From Breviolum minutum Mf 1.05b.01 (Eukaryota; Sar; Dinophyceae; Suessiales; Symbiodiniaceae): a DNA stretch of 64,000 nucleotides. Below, piece by piece: positions 1-12,230 of the stretch. Position 1 is the stretch's first letter. Each line of letters starts with the position of its first letter. The notes beneath the pieces are model-generated. The model did no database searches. It was not told where the DNA came from and saw only the letters and a program-made list of their open reading frames with translations. The stretch spans positions 1,777 through 65,776 of the forward strand of contig DF241050.1 of NCBI GenBank assembly GCA_000507305.1. Direction: 5' to 3'. The translations under genes and the position numbers were made by a program.

Positions 1-3000
1 ACTAATTTTGGTTAAAAGCCCAAAATGCAAATGATACACGCTCTTTTTACTTGAGCCAAAGATGAGTAAATACATCAAATGAACAACCACTCAGAAAGGG
101 TCTATACATATGAATGATATGGGATAGGTTTGACTCCATAACTTTCAAGTGTAATTATGGGGCCCCGTCTGGTCTAATAACCAAAACAAGCAACATTGAA
201 CACAAAAACAGTAAAAACAGTCACATCTTTGGCAAAAGAAAGGTGGCGTTTAGCACTTTGGGACTTCCCAAATAACAGGCATCCAGGTCTTGACCCACAT
301 CAAAGCAACCATCGGCTTCAGTTCCCGGTGCTGTAAACCTGCAGATCACGAATACGCGTTTTTTCCAACAAATGCATATTGCAAAAGTTGGTGAGTGATC
401 TTGTCACGAATTCAGTTGTAGAATGTGGCCATCCGCAACACATGACACAAACAACATTCAGTGTGAAGCGCCAAGGGACAAGTTAAAACCCAAGTATTGC
501 ACAGCGGTGTAATTTTGACCATCCACCGAAATCATTGGATGTTCCAACAACGTTGCTGGCTCCACATCAGATGCGTTTTTGTAACTGGGAATTGATGTCA
601 GCAAAGCTGCCGTCAGGAAAGTTCCCACCAAACCTTTGCGGCAAATGGTTTTTTTCCAGAAAATGCACCCGTTCAATGTACTTAACATTCGCATCAGTTC
701 GACACGTTCTTCCAAAGCATTTCATCATCCTCGCCATACATTATCCAGCAAGTGGGGCCGGTTGTTTTATCCCTTAAAACCAGGGCGGTGCTGCCTACCA
801 ACACACGGCACTGCGTTTGCAACTGAAAAATGTGAATATACCAAAATGCGTTCTCGTTCTATCATATCGAACGCTACATGGTCACTCAATATGAGGAATC
901 GTTGCTGAACTCTTCCTTTGTGATGACAGTTGCGCACTTCAAACTATATGAACGAAACAGCAAAATCAATCTTAGATAAAACATGTTGCAAATCCACTGT
1001 TCATCACCAATTATTTTGGTACATATAGGACCACCGCAAACCTAAAGCATTTCAAACTGTGAGTTGAATCAGCCAAAAAACTCATGAGACCAACCCGAGG
1101 CCAATGCAAACGTGTCCATGTTTGCTGCTCATCCCGCTCGGCCGTTTCAGCGTCCAGCAGCGGAACCAATGATGACATGGCGCTTTATCCGCCTGGTATG
1201 TGATGAGTAAAATTTTGATAAGGATTGACTCTTCCATGGCATGATTTTTTTAATGTTTGTGGAGGTATGCATAACGATGAAGGTTGCGTAACATGCAGTT
1301 CGGGTTTTGGCGACTCCAATTGTTTTAAGTAAATACATGTTGCTAACCTATACTTTGGAACCGTTCGGGCATATGAATGCATACATCCGATTCATTGCTA
1401 TTATGTTTTTGCTTTGTGAGGAATGTATTTGAAGGTATCTGCACCAATGTAGTTTAATAGTATTGTTGCACCTCCGCGTCCCCAGGCCATGAGCCAGCAG
1501 GCTGAAAACACACACGCACACTCTTTACAAAGCCGATGCGAATCAGATGAATCAATTGTCACAGTTTTGAAGAAAAAAAAACTATTTCAGACCCCTGATC
1601 ATGCGATTTATATCTATGTATTTTGTGAAAATTGCGCGAAACGTTTTAACAAACTTTAGCGACGAACCGTTTCCGCACCAAATGCAATCACGCGAAGGAA
1701 AAAATGGCTGCCAGTTAAAAAAAAAATACAGTGCAAATCAATCCCCCTCTGAATTTCGTTCCGGGTTTGGACAATGCACTTTGTAGGGGCATGGTTGATT
1801 TGTTTGTTCATGCGTGCCATAGCTATGTGCTCCTGGAAAGAGGATTAGGCAAAACAGTGCACCTTTCAAAATGACGACCTTTACATACCTGTGGGAGGAA
1901 AATGCCCAAGCTGTCAGCATGTTGTCTGTGTGTAGTTGTGGTGGTTGATATCGTCCAGTGCCGAAATCCAAGGTGGAACCTGATTTGAACATGGTCGCCT
2001 CAAATTTGTTGCTGGACATCATCAATGCGATAGGGGGGCCCCGACACTTCGCAAATCTATTTGATGATCATGCTAGATTAGCAAACCAATGCGTCAACTG
2101 CGTCAACTCAAAAAATGCAAGTTACAATTGTTGGGTATCCCACTGATCTGCAAAAAAGGACATCAAAAGTTAGAATTTACACGAATATCTTGCACGTAGT
2201 TACGTACCCCCCCTATTAGGTAAAAGTAAAGCTTACATTTTACATTCAGCTGTTGAATCTTCGAAAGGGAAAAACATGTTGTAAATTCTGGTGGTTGGGG
2301 GGGCCTAATTGTAATATGTGATGGAGACCCTCACAAAAAATGCAAACCAACAAGGTTTTGAACGGACCAAAGTGTTTTCCAACAGTTTCAACCTATGGCT
2401 TCGATTTCTACGGTAGGGGTCTGAAAATGTAATGGTTGATGGGTTGCCGGGTAGGTGTAAATTTACTGCATATATGCATGGAATGAGCCATATCCCCTCA
2501 CCAGCATTTTTTTGGCCTCCGTCGCAATACATGCATACAGTCATAGTTTCGAAAGGGCAAAAGTTGTCTTCCAACAGTTTCAAGCCATGGGTTCGATTTC
2601 TTCGTTTAAGGGTCGGAAAATGAAAAATCATGGGATAAAGTGCAAAGAGATGGTTGCGTTGCCGGAAGTTGCGATGGGATGACGGGGCGGCATGACGTTG
2701 CCATCGGGGTCAAGGTGCGGGGGGGGGGGGGCAGCTCGGCCTGCTGCCAGTTCATCCCAGCAAGGAGGGTTGATGCCGTGAAGTTGGAATTGGTGTCGTG
2801 CATCTGTGATTGCCTGCAGCGAGGGGACGGCAGCTGTCCCGCTGCGAAGGTGTTCGAAGATGGTGGCCGTGTTGGTTGGCTCTTAGCGGTGGAGAATGGG
2901 CAAAGCGTCAGCCCAAGAAGCCTAGTCAACGGAATTGCTGGGAAGGGGAGCGCTGGTGAGTCCAAGCCTGAGGTGTAGTAGGAGGTGTGCGATTCCCAAG

Positions 3001-5800
3001 CCCGGAAGCTCGGCGAAGGCGAGGGTGATGGCTGTGTCGTGGGCTTGGGCAAAAGGCTCAATGATTGAGGGGCGGGAGCATGCGAAAAAGGTACTTGCAG
3101 CGAGGGCTGGCACAGTACAAAAGGAGGAACCATTCGGTTTACAAGTCTTTGATTGTTGGTATGCATTGTAACAGGGTGGTATGTTGGTCCGTTGTGGCTT
3201 GAAGGTGTGTGGCTTGGAACTCGGGCGTTTTAATGGGCGTCCCTAAGGTGGTGATGTCTTATTGTGCTGGGAGGGGTTGTCGCGCACCGACCCACACCTC
3301 TGGTCGGAGGTGTTCCACATTGAGGTAATAAGTGGTGGGGACCCTCGTACAACATGTATACATGTACCAAAAAAATCCCCGGCTGGTGTACCCAGGAGAG
3401 GTTAGGGCCTAAGAAAAATAAAATAAAATGAGGCACCCACGGTCGCCAAAAAAATAATTATATAGTACCCAACCCCTATTTACAAAATAAACCCTTGGAC
3501 CCAACCCCTAGGTCTGAAAATAAAAATTCGGACCACGCCGGACCCAACCCCTTTATTCAAAATATAATTATAAATTCATTTTTTGAAGAATTCTTGGGGA
3601 GCCAAGGTGGGTAAACAAAAGGTGCTAAGATGATGCTAAAGAGAAAATGTTGGAACCCAAGGTAAAAACAATCCTTTGGGCCCATAGCAAATCGACAGGT
3701 GGTGCTGGAAAAGGAAGTGGCTTCGCTGCAAGTCTTTAAGGATGGAAGCCTCAAGGTCTTGCTGGTGTTGTGTAGGAAGTTCAAAATTTCAAGGTTTTGT
3801 TATCACATATTTTTTTCGCGATGATGGGCCCCTTGACTGTTTGTTTGTTTGGCGGTCAGATTGGGGAATCTTTCGAGAAGAGAGGAAAATATTGTTGATC
3901 TTTGAGAAACACTCATAAGATGTAGAATGAAGATGAAGATGCTGAAACCAGTCAGCCAGATGCAAAAACGTTGAAAGGGACCCCAGAAATGTGACAGAGA
4001 GCATGTTGAAAATTGCTGACAAGCAGTGCCTCAACCTTTTCCAGCACATGCAGGATGAATAAATCTAGAAGTTCCAACATAGTGTCAAGTGTTCCTTTTG
4101 ATAATGTTTGGTACCTATGTATGTTATGGTACCTTTCGGTCCTGAATCTTGAGGCGGGGGACAAGCAAGTATATATGATATATCAAGCCAGTAGTTCGAA
4201 TGGTGCTAGATTATGTTTGCTCTTTCGACTCAATTACGTGGAAACCGTGAATTTCATTGGTGAGAGGTTTCTTTCAACATCATCATAAGTTCACCGGAAA
4301 AAATCTACGGTGTCAAGTGCTGCCCATTTGTTTTGTTTAATCACGTTGATATCACAGACTAATGACTGGCTTGGTTCATGAAAACTTGACGCCCCATGTG
4401 AGGAAATCCAGAGGATCCAACATGGTGTCGGGCGTTGCTTTTGATCATGTTGGGTACATCTAGATTATGAGATCCTTTTGCTCAAGAAGCCGGAAATCTC
4501 TTGTTCCAACATTTCCAACTATGGATGAAATAGAACGCTGGTTCCGAGCCGGTACTTGGGGGAAGCCAGGTGACTGGTGATGTTGAAGTAAGCAAGGTTG
4601 GGACCTGTGTTTTTTTTGGCCGCGTTTAATTCGAGGCAATTCCCGGACACTTCGGACGAAGCATGGAGGGTGCCCAGTTGATCAGGCAGCAACTGGACAA
4701 GTTGTTGCAAACCCATGACGCAGCATTTCCAAAGCACCCATTGCTGGACGACAAGCATGTCTCGCGCTTGAAGGAGGGGAAGGGAAAGCAGTGGAAGGAG
4801 CTGCTCCAGGCTGCACCTGAGATGTTGTCGATAAAGTTTGTCAAAGTTCGCCGCCGTGAAAAATACGGCAGGCAGGTGCATATTGAAAATAAAAAAGAAG
4901 GGATCCAACATACATCACCAAAAGTTAATGCACTGATCCTCAAGCATAAATGGTAGGTCCCTAAGGCTAAATGACCCAAAAACAACAAAAAATAAACCAT
5001 CCAAGGACCCAACCTAAGATGCATTTCAAACACCATGGTTTCGATTTGTTTCACCCCCCTCATTGGGATGCGGGAGGCTCATCGGCTAATGCATACTCCG
5101 ACACCAAAAAAAATAATTTTCTCGAAACCATTCTAAAATATTCTCTAAGGATTCGGCAACTATTTTGAACGTTCTTCATAGGCACGTTTGCCTCACAAGG
5201 CAACATTTGACTTTTAAAATTTTGAAGCCGGCCGTTTTTTTTTTAATTTTATTTTGATATATTGAAACCATTGCATCATCTACGCAAACGTAAACGTATA
5301 CATACAGCTGGTTCTCCACGCACATTTGATAACTTACAATTTGCTAGTTCGACTTCCCCCGGCATAATAGTCCCCGGACTGTTCCGAAGGGTCGTTTCAT
5401 GGATTACATGAGTCAAACACGACGGTGGGTAAGTATGGTCCGTGTCGTTGTTACTAAATCTGCGCAGGGCAGGGGGCCCCTAGCCATCTCACAAGAGAGA
5501 TCTCGAGGGCGGGAGAGCCTCCAATCTAGAGATTTAGGAAGCGACCAAAATCAAAGTCTAGAAACTGTATATGGACAAATTTTGTTTTGATAATTGCATT
5601 GCAAAGAAGTTGCTCCAAAACCTGCGTAAAATTTTTCACATTGCCATAATGGAAGCAATTCACTGATATTTTCAGCAACTATGCAGCATAGTCTTGTTTT
5701 CCCAGACTTCCACCAAATAAATCATTTTTTTTGCAGAACAAATTTTCCATTTATCATGTTTTTTTTTTCCCTCGCTCCTTTTTAGCCGCAAGAAAGTTCT
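1..5800. other. Region without a supported gene
   Basis: I see no conserved domain or convincing exon chain. The sequence is mostly AT-rich spacer with homopolymer runs and several near-duplicate phrases around 2340-2640. A GC-rich island at about 2650-3170 contains a run of G at about 2719-2730 and open frames on both strands, none with a recognisable product. A plus-strand frame at 4663-4956 has ordinary protein-like composition (charged, helical) but no identifiable family; it may be a decayed retroelement or gene fragment. Confidence 0.5.
4663..4956 (+). CDS. Possible ORF fragment, unknown
   Basis: This 97-codon open frame begins with ATG and reads as a charged, helix-prone peptide with clusters such as DKLLQTHD and KQWKELLQ, which is more protein-like than the two antisense frames. 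No domain is recognised. It is isolated in spacer DNA upstream of a LINE nest on the same strand, so it may be part of an old retroelement ORF1 or a gene relic. The antisense frame is rich in Cys and Phe and is probably a shadow. Confidence 0.25.
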   Translation: MEGAQLIRQQLDKLLQTHDAAFPKHPLLDDKHVSRLKEGKGKQWKELLQAAPEMLSIKFVKVRRREKYGRQVHIENKKEGIQHTSPKVNALILKHKW

Positions 5801-5801
5801 G

Positions 5802-6000
5802 GTGCAGGGCTGTTTTACTGGAAAGTTTCAGGTGGTATTGGACACTCCGAACCTAACACAAATGTACGCCAAAGGGAACTTCATGACAACCAGGGTGCCA
5901 CATTTGTTGCAAAAGTCTGCGGACTTGATTCTGCGTACATCCAAAAGTTCCAAAGGCTCCATGAAAGGAACGTCCAAAGAGGCGAACCGCCCATAGGGAG
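5802..6000 (+). pseudogene. Possible retroelement-associated ORF remnant
   Basis: A short plus-strand open frame of about 65 codons lies directly before the LINE endonuclease fragment. It contains a protein-like stretch (GCFTGKFQVVLDTPNL) and a basic Ser/Lys-rich tail ending in a stop. It has no recognisable domain. Position and strand suggest a remnant of a LINE ORF1 or a 5' fragment of the same element nest, but this is inference only. Confidence 0.25.
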
Positions 6001-6176
6001 TCCAACCCGTGGGTATGGGCAATGGCGTTGTTTCACAAACAGCTGATGCTATCAATTTTTCGCAGTTTTTCACACTGCATTCACGGATCCGGCCATGGCT
6101 GTTGTGAATCAGCAGCTGTAAACTTCCGAGGGCTGTAAGGTTCCGAGGGCGGAATTTACAAACCACTCCCCCCCAT

Positions 6177-6416
6177 TTGGTACTTACATCATGGAACATC
6201 GAAGGCCTCATAACATCGAAAATTAATGAGGTGCAAGTGCATATGATCAATCGAAAGGTTGGAATTATGTGCCTTCAGGAAACCCATTCGACTGATCCTG
6301 CACATTTTATTATAGACGCTGGTTTTTTGCTCGTAACTTCTGGCCTGGAGGAAAGAGCATATGCAGGGTCTTGTGAGACTTCTCCCCCGATCTCACTAAT
6401 GGGAATCGGCTTCTAG
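6177..6416 (+). pseudogene. LINE endonuclease-domain fragment
   Basis: The frame contains the opening of an APE-type (exonuclease-endonuclease-phosphatase) domain: a SWNIEGL strand followed about 25 residues later by MCLQETH, which carries the metal-binding Glu. The reading frame then breaks and the remaining catalytic blocks (GDFN, SDH) are missing. This is a 5' fragment of a LINE ORF2, truncated by decay or by the insertion of the next element. It differs from the endonuclease of the ORF2 just downstream. Confidence 0.7.
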
Positions 6417-6490
6417 TTTGCTACAATTTTGCTTCGCAGATTGAAAGCAGCAGGCGCTGACGCTGATTCAAGAAAGTTGATGATCGTGAT

Positions 6491-6877
6491 TTGGCCGTAG
6501 GAATTTTGAGAAGTGCAGGGTTGACAAGTGGTGACGGCAAAGTATGGGCAACACAAGATTTACCGATCCCAACCAGAGCAAGGAAAATGTTTTTACTGAG
6601 TTTTCGGTGGCAATTGGGTGAATGGGGTTTTGTGAAGCGAGAGATTGAAATTGATGAGTGCTATACAAAAATGATGGTTGGAGGAAGGGTGGTTGTTACG
6701 GTTGCTTCGGAGGGTGAAAGTATCACTTTCCAATGGATGGATGCCTGGGCTCAATGGGATGACCTTCAAAAATCTGATGAGCTCAAGGACTTGATCACCA
6801 AATCAAATGCAATCTTGCAGAAGCAGGGCAAAGGAGGTGGGAAGAGCAAAGCTGCAGGACGCCCTGCGTCTTGCTAG
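6491..6877 (+). pseudogene. LINE ORF1-like protein, C-terminal part
   Basis: This frame of up to 128 codons (no reliable ATG) ends in a stop about 70 bases before the ORF2 frame. It reads as a folded domain (FRWQLGEWGFVKREIEI and a following strand-rich part), an acidic helical stretch (DELKDLITKSNAILQKQ) and a Gly/Lys-rich basic tail. Placement just before an endonuclease/RT frame is that of LINE ORF1. I recall similar tails from dinoflagellate LINEs, but that is memory rather than a search. Confidence 0.5.
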
Positions 6878-6949
6878 GGGCAGCTCCGTTCGAGTCAGGT
6901 TTCACCCAGGTCGCTCACGAGAGGAGGATGTAGCCCTCCCAATTTTGAT

Positions 6950-9903
6950 GTGGTTCAGCCGACCGTGCATGTGAATTCAATGGCAGAATTGGGTTCGGAT
7001 TCAAGAGAGGTGCAATGTTTGGACAATACTGTTTTGACGTCACCATTTACAGTGTTTGCGAAAAATGCACGTTTACAAAACAAATTGCCAGAAATGTTTG
7101 GTGAACTTGCTGGTTTGTGTTGGGACGTTGTTTTGCTTTGTGAGACTCGGAGTGCATTAGGGACAGTGCGTCTCGATTCAGGACATTTGTTCATTGGCAG
7201 TACTCCTTTGTCACCGGCTGCGGGAGTTAGAATTTTGCTTCATGAACGGCATGTGTCCAAAATTAAATTGGTGAAACAAATATCTTTGCGATTGATGTTC
7301 GCTGATGTGGGTTTTTCACATGGAACAGTCAGGTTTGTTGCTGCATATGCTCCCCATAGCGGGTATTCCCGGGATGTTTTGAATCAATTTTATGAAGACT
7401 TGCATGCGTGCCTGGAAGATGCACGGGGCAGACGCTTCCAACTTGTGGTGGGCGGGGATTTCAACACACAGTTGAACACAGGATTCCGGGGAACTCTTCT
7501 CCAGGATGTGGTTGAAACGTTTGACCTCACCATTACCAATGATGATGACAATCACACTTCCAACATGGACACTTGGACGTTCGAAAGTGCTTGCGGCCTC
7601 CGGAGACGTATTGATTTCATCATGTGCAGCCAAGAGATGCGCTTTACTTCGGCACATGCCACATGCAATTTGGACCTTGGCTCGGACCATCGTGCAGTGA
7701 CAGTTTCTTTCGACTTAGGTGTCCGACGGAGAAAAAACAGGAAATGCTTCCATTGCGTAAAGCGATGGAAACCTCCACTGGATCAACAAGGTGTGCCCCG
7801 GACTTACCATGCAATTTTGCCGGACGAACTTGGCGTGAAAAAACCTACTGCACTGCACGGGCTTGAGGATGTGCTGCAACAGTCGGTTCGTCGGATCAAC
7901 ACTACATTGAAATTGCCGAAGCAAAGGCCAGTGTGGCAGGATGATGTTCTACAAGACCTTCTGCAACGACGGAGAGCTGCACATGACCGTTTTGAAAGAG
8001 CAAATTTGTCCAAATTAATTCGGAAACACTTACGGCAGAACATGCGAAGGAGAAGAAACGCACGTGTATCGCAAATCTTAGCTGAATTTAAAGACTTGAG
8101 TCGATTGGATTCGGCTCACAGTGCGCCAATTCGTCGAACAGAAACGGCTAGCCTTGGACCAACACCTGACATGTTCGGCAGTTGTTTGGGCAACATTTTT
8201 ATGTCTGACATTGGCCATGATACAGCAACGCTTGCGAGTTTGGATGACTCAGATTGTTTGGGCCTTGTGCCGCCTTTTACTTTGCAAGAATTGGGTGCCG
8301 TACTGAGGGCAGATGCAGATGGCATGGTTGCGGAAATGTTTAAATACAGCAACATTCCTTTGCAAACATGCTTGTTAGATATTTACAATTCGATGATTGC
8401 AAGTGGGTCTTTCGAAATGTCGTGGCAACATACATTGTTCTCAATGCTGCCGAAGTTTGGCAACAGCTCCCAACCAACCAATTGGAGACCCATTGCAGTG
8501 TTAAAAATTACATATAAAATATTTTCCCGATTGCTTTACAACAGATTGCGGGTGGTGATGGATGAACAGCAGCCACATGATCAGACAGGGTTCCCAATAC
8601 TGGCATGGATGATGCATTTGTGGTTTTGGAATGCCTTTCTTCCAAATCATTGGAATGGAATGCTCCGATATGGTTTGCAAGTTTAGACTTGACGAAGGCG
8701 TTTGATCGCATCGAGTACAGCCCGCTTTTCGATGCACTACTGCAACAAGGTGTCCCACGCTGCTATTGCACTTTGTTGTGGAAACTTTACAAGGGACAGA
8801 CTGGCTCAGTTCATGGGAGCGAAAGGTTCAACATTGAACGCGGGGTAAAGCAAGGTGATGTCATCAGCCCAATACTCTTCAATGCAGGATTGGAACATGC
8901 CATGCGAAAATGGAAAGCCAAGTTGGTTCATCATGGGGTGCAGCTTGGGCATGGTAGCCGGTTGACCAACATTCGATATGCTGACGATTTAATGCTGTTT
9001 GCCACTTCTTCACATGATTTGATTTACATGTTGGAAACTTTGATTCCGGAACTTGCAGCTTGTGGTTTGCAACTGAACTCGGCGAAAACAAAAATTTTGA
9101 CAACGTCTCCGTCGGAAAGCTCTGAATTTGTTGATGTATGTGGAGAAATGGTACAGGTTATTCATGCCGAAACAGTGCACAAATTTTTGGGCCGCATCTT
9201 AAGTGGCAATTTTTTGGCAAGGAGAAATTCTGAATTTGCCCATCGTCTGCAGGTTGCTTGGAACAAATTTCACAAATACAAACATATTTTATTGAACAAG
9301 CATGTCTCTTTGGTTTTGCGGCTGAAATTATTTGACGCAGTGGTGTCTCCTGCTATGCTCTTCGGACTTGCAACCTTGCCATTGACAAAGGGCTGCTTGC
9401 AAAAACTTGGTGTCGTGCAAAAACGAATGCTTCGGTCTATAGTTGGGTGGGTTCGAATTCATGATGACCTGAGCTGGCGGGACATTATGGTGCAAATGAA
9501 TCACACATTGGCGATTGCGAAAACTTTATTCCCAATGGAGGGTTGGGAAGACAGACTCTTCCGATCGAAGTTTCGACTTGCACATCGAATTGCACGCTCA
9601 CCTGAAGGATGGCCGGCTAAATCTGTTTCCTGGAATCCCTTGACGAATTGGGAGTCGAACTTTGCTTGTAAACCTCACAGGAAACGTGGCCGTCCATCAA
9701 CACGTTGGGATGACATTTTGACAATTTTTTCTTCAAATTCTTCCACAATGAAAACTGGTGGCATGTTGCACGCGAAGCTTCCTCGTGGTTCACCTCTGAG
9801 AGATCTTATGTACAGTTCTGCCGAGCCCACTTTGGTTTGTAGAGTTGTGTCACCCCGTGTCCTTTACAGGACCGTAGTCTCTGACTCGGACGGGCGAAAG
9901 TGA
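6950..9903 (+). pseudogene. LINE ORF2: endonuclease + reverse transcriptase, one frameshift
   Basis: The first frame (open to 8686; first ATG near 6980) holds an APE-like endonuclease with its signature blocks in order: LLCETR, AYAPHSG, VVGGDFNT, RRRIDFIM and GSDHRAV. It is followed by the RT entry motif NWRPI near 8480. The reading then jumps frame near 8590-8610 into a second frame open to 9903. That frame carries the RT palm: SLDLTKAFD (motif A), RGVKQGDVISPILF (motif B), YADDLMLF (motif C) and a NSAKTKIL block, then a thumb/C-terminal region ending near GRPSTRW. Catalytic Asp residues are intact. A block before the palm near 8310 also looks shortened. The copy resembles an autonomous element but is disabled by the frameshift unless that is an assembly error. 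Confidence 0.88.
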
Positions 9904-9904
9904 A

Positions 9905-10520
9905 AGTGAAATTCGGTTTTCGAACTGGCCGAAGTTGTGCCGAAACTTTGTTTGTTGCAAGGCGTTTATTGGAACGAACGCGCGCTGCAAAAAATGGTTC
10001 GCTAGCATTCTGGGCCGTAAACGGGGCAAAAGCCTTTGACTCCATTACCCGGATGGCCTGGTTGTTGCTTTGGCGCTTTGGTATCCCAAACAGTTTGCGC
10101 CATTGTACGCTCAATAAACAGTGGTCGCAAGTTTGTGGTGCGAGATGCTGGACATACGTCCGAACCAAGGCCGCAACATTTTGGCACATCATAGGGATGT
10201 CCATTATCGCGTTTCCTGTTCTCAATCCTGATGACCGTGCTCCTCTTGGACGCGGTGGCAAAATTCGCAATGGAGTTGAAACCAGGCAACCCTGGCAACC
10301 CTGTGTCCTTCCTACCGTACATCAGTCGTATTGCAAATGCTACAGCTGCAGAGAAACCACTGCAAACGCTTGTCCGCCATCTTGAAATTGAGGCAGCTAT
10401 GTTTATTTCAATCCATTGCAGTGCTACGTGATGATGATGTTCGCCGACGATGCATTGTCCATCCTAATTTTTTATTTTCCAAAAATGGTCAGCTCCACGC
10501 CGCCGGGGTCGCCCCAAACT
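9905..10520 (+). pseudogene. Second reverse-transcriptase remnant, different LINE
   Basis: Directly after the first ORF2 ends, a new RT starts with FGFRTGRSCAETLFVARR and a motif-A-like block (NGAKAFDSI). After frameshifts it shows a motif-B-like PLSRFLFSILMT block near 10200 and FADDALSI near 10445, the catalytic F/Y-A-D-D motif. Motif order and spacing fit an RT palm, but the pieces sit in different frames, so this copy is dead. It is unlike the upstream RT and has no endonuclease of its own here. Confidence 0.7.
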
Positions 10521-10977
10521 AATTTGGGTTTCCCGACTGTATAAAAATGGCAGTTCAAATTGCTGAGAGTTTTCGCCTGTTAGGTGATCTACTCCGTGAC
10601 GCCAAAAGGCGCTCGAAAGTTCACACATTTTGTTTTCTGTCAGGAACATCAACGCCATTGGCTTCACCTCGCACACTGGTTCCAAATCACGGTCGGAAAT
10701 TTGCTTGCGACACCACTGGAAATAGGCACAGTAATATGCAAGACAACCATGGCATCGTTGGATCAAGAGGGTTTTAGCTTGGCAACCACAGGGGCACAAA
10801 CGCAGTGGCCGCCCAAAATATTGCTGGGATACTTTGCTTACAAATTTTTGCCGCTGGAAGAATTTGCCTTCATGGGAGATCTCTGCGATTGATGTCGAAT
10901 TTTGGCCTTCAAACCTGCCTCAATTTTTGGAGTTTTGCAAGCGTTGATGTATACCTGGACCTCCATTCGATGTCTTC

Positions 10978-11127
10978 TTTTTGGTCTCGACCAAAAACAT
11001 GACGCAAGCTAGAAGTAGAGAAACACAACCGAAAACACGACACCAAAGCACAAAAAAGCAACACCAAAGCACAACAATATGACACCAAAAGTGTGTCTTT
11101 CAGAAATTTTTGGTCTTCGACCAAAAA
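10978..11127. repeat. Duplicated short palindromes flanking tandem repeat
   Basis: Two copies of the same hairpin occur about 130 bases apart. TTTTTGGTC is followed by a 2-base loop and GACCAAAAA at 10978-10997, and by a 3-base loop and GACCAAAAA at 11107-11127. The 9-base arms are perfect. Between them lie imperfect tandem copies of an ACACCAAAGCAC-like unit. The arrangement could be the ends of a small nonautonomous element or a transcribed hairpin pair. Confidence 0.7.
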
Positions 11128-12004
11128 CAGGAGCAGCCCAGAAAAAAAACGTCTAATTGGTACTCCAGGTATAGGAAGTAGTTTCACCATTTTCTCCTGT
11201 GCCTGAAACAAGCTGCCCAATGGGGCATACAGGGTTGACATTGACATTGACATTGTGTCACCGTACACGAGGCGAATGAATGAACATGGTTTTCAGGCAG
11301 CTAAATATGAGACATGGAATTCTCATGAGGATATTTTTGCGCAGTGGCGCTTGTCACGCTGATGTTTGGCCGCGGTAATTTCCCGTGTCCCTCGTGGCTT
11401 TGACTCGGACGGGAATTGTGTGTGTGTGTCTGTGTGACAGCCGATGAAATGGAAAGTATGGTTTGTCCGCCGTTCCGGGGCTTCATCTCGTTCCTCAGGT
11501 TTTGGCACTTCTCCGCCATGATTGGTCTCGTTTACCAATCTTTGACATCAATATGTTCATAAAAATGATGCACATCAAAACCTCTCTCGTTTTTGGAGTC
11601 CCCCCATCCCGTTTTGATCTCGTTTTGAAAACGAAACCAACATTTCCTCAAACCCTGCTTGACGCCAAATCTTCTGTTCATCAAAACAATGCAATTGCCC
11701 ATGTGTCTCCGACGCATTCCGACGCGAGGCTTTGAAATGAAATGAATGCTCATGTGAACAACAAAAGGTTCCATGTCCTTTCAGCATCGAAATGGCTCGA
11801 ACGCGCGAGGAAAAAATAAACTCTATGCATGTGACAGACCATGGCTTCAGCCCCAACGTAGTCCGACGCCATCTCTACTTTGTTGTTCCACCCATGCGAG
11901 ATATCGTGCCACGGTGATGCCCAACTAGTGTCTGCGGGCAGATGCACAACCATGTGCATCCGTCGACGCTATTCCACGTCCCAAACAACAGAAGAACAAT
12001 AAAA

Positions 12005-12230
12005 CAGTAGAAGGAAAAAAACGAAGGATAATGAAGAATGGGAATGAAGAATGAGAATGAAGGATGAGAATACAAGCTGAGAATAAAGGATCAGAATGAA
12101 GATAAGAATGGACGAGAATGAAGGAACAGAATAAAACATAAATTTGTATAATGAAGAATGGGAATGAAGGATAGGAATGAAGAGGATGAATGAATGACGA
12201 TAAGAATCAATGAACTAATGATCGATAAGA
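12005..12230. repeat. Purine-rich GAATGAAG-type minisatellite
   Basis: The plus strand is almost entirely A/G here, built from variants of GAATGAAGAATG and GGATGAGAAT. Unit length varies and copies are degenerate. No coding frame is supported. Such strand-asymmetric purine tracts may form triplex or altered structures; no function is claimed. Confidence 0.7.

Larger units (their letters stand above)
6170..10550 (+). mobile_element. Nested LINE (non-LTR retrotransposon) cluster
   Basis: At least three separate non-LTR retrotransposon pieces lie on the plus strand: an endonuclease start at 6177-6416, an ORF1-like tail plus a full endonuclease/RT ORF2 at 6491-9903, and a second RT remnant at about 9905-10520. 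The endonuclease piece and the second RT come from a different subfamily than the main ORF2, because both belong to regions already present in ORF2 yet have different sequence. No target-site duplication or poly(A) tail could be defined by eye. The cluster is the only clearly plus-strand coding region in the window. Confidence 0.85.

Noticed and set aside
2606..3166. Minus-strand ORF of 186 codons rich in Pro and Ser
   Set aside because: Low-complexity reading of a GC-rich island with no domain and no splice or start context; the opposite strand is equally open.
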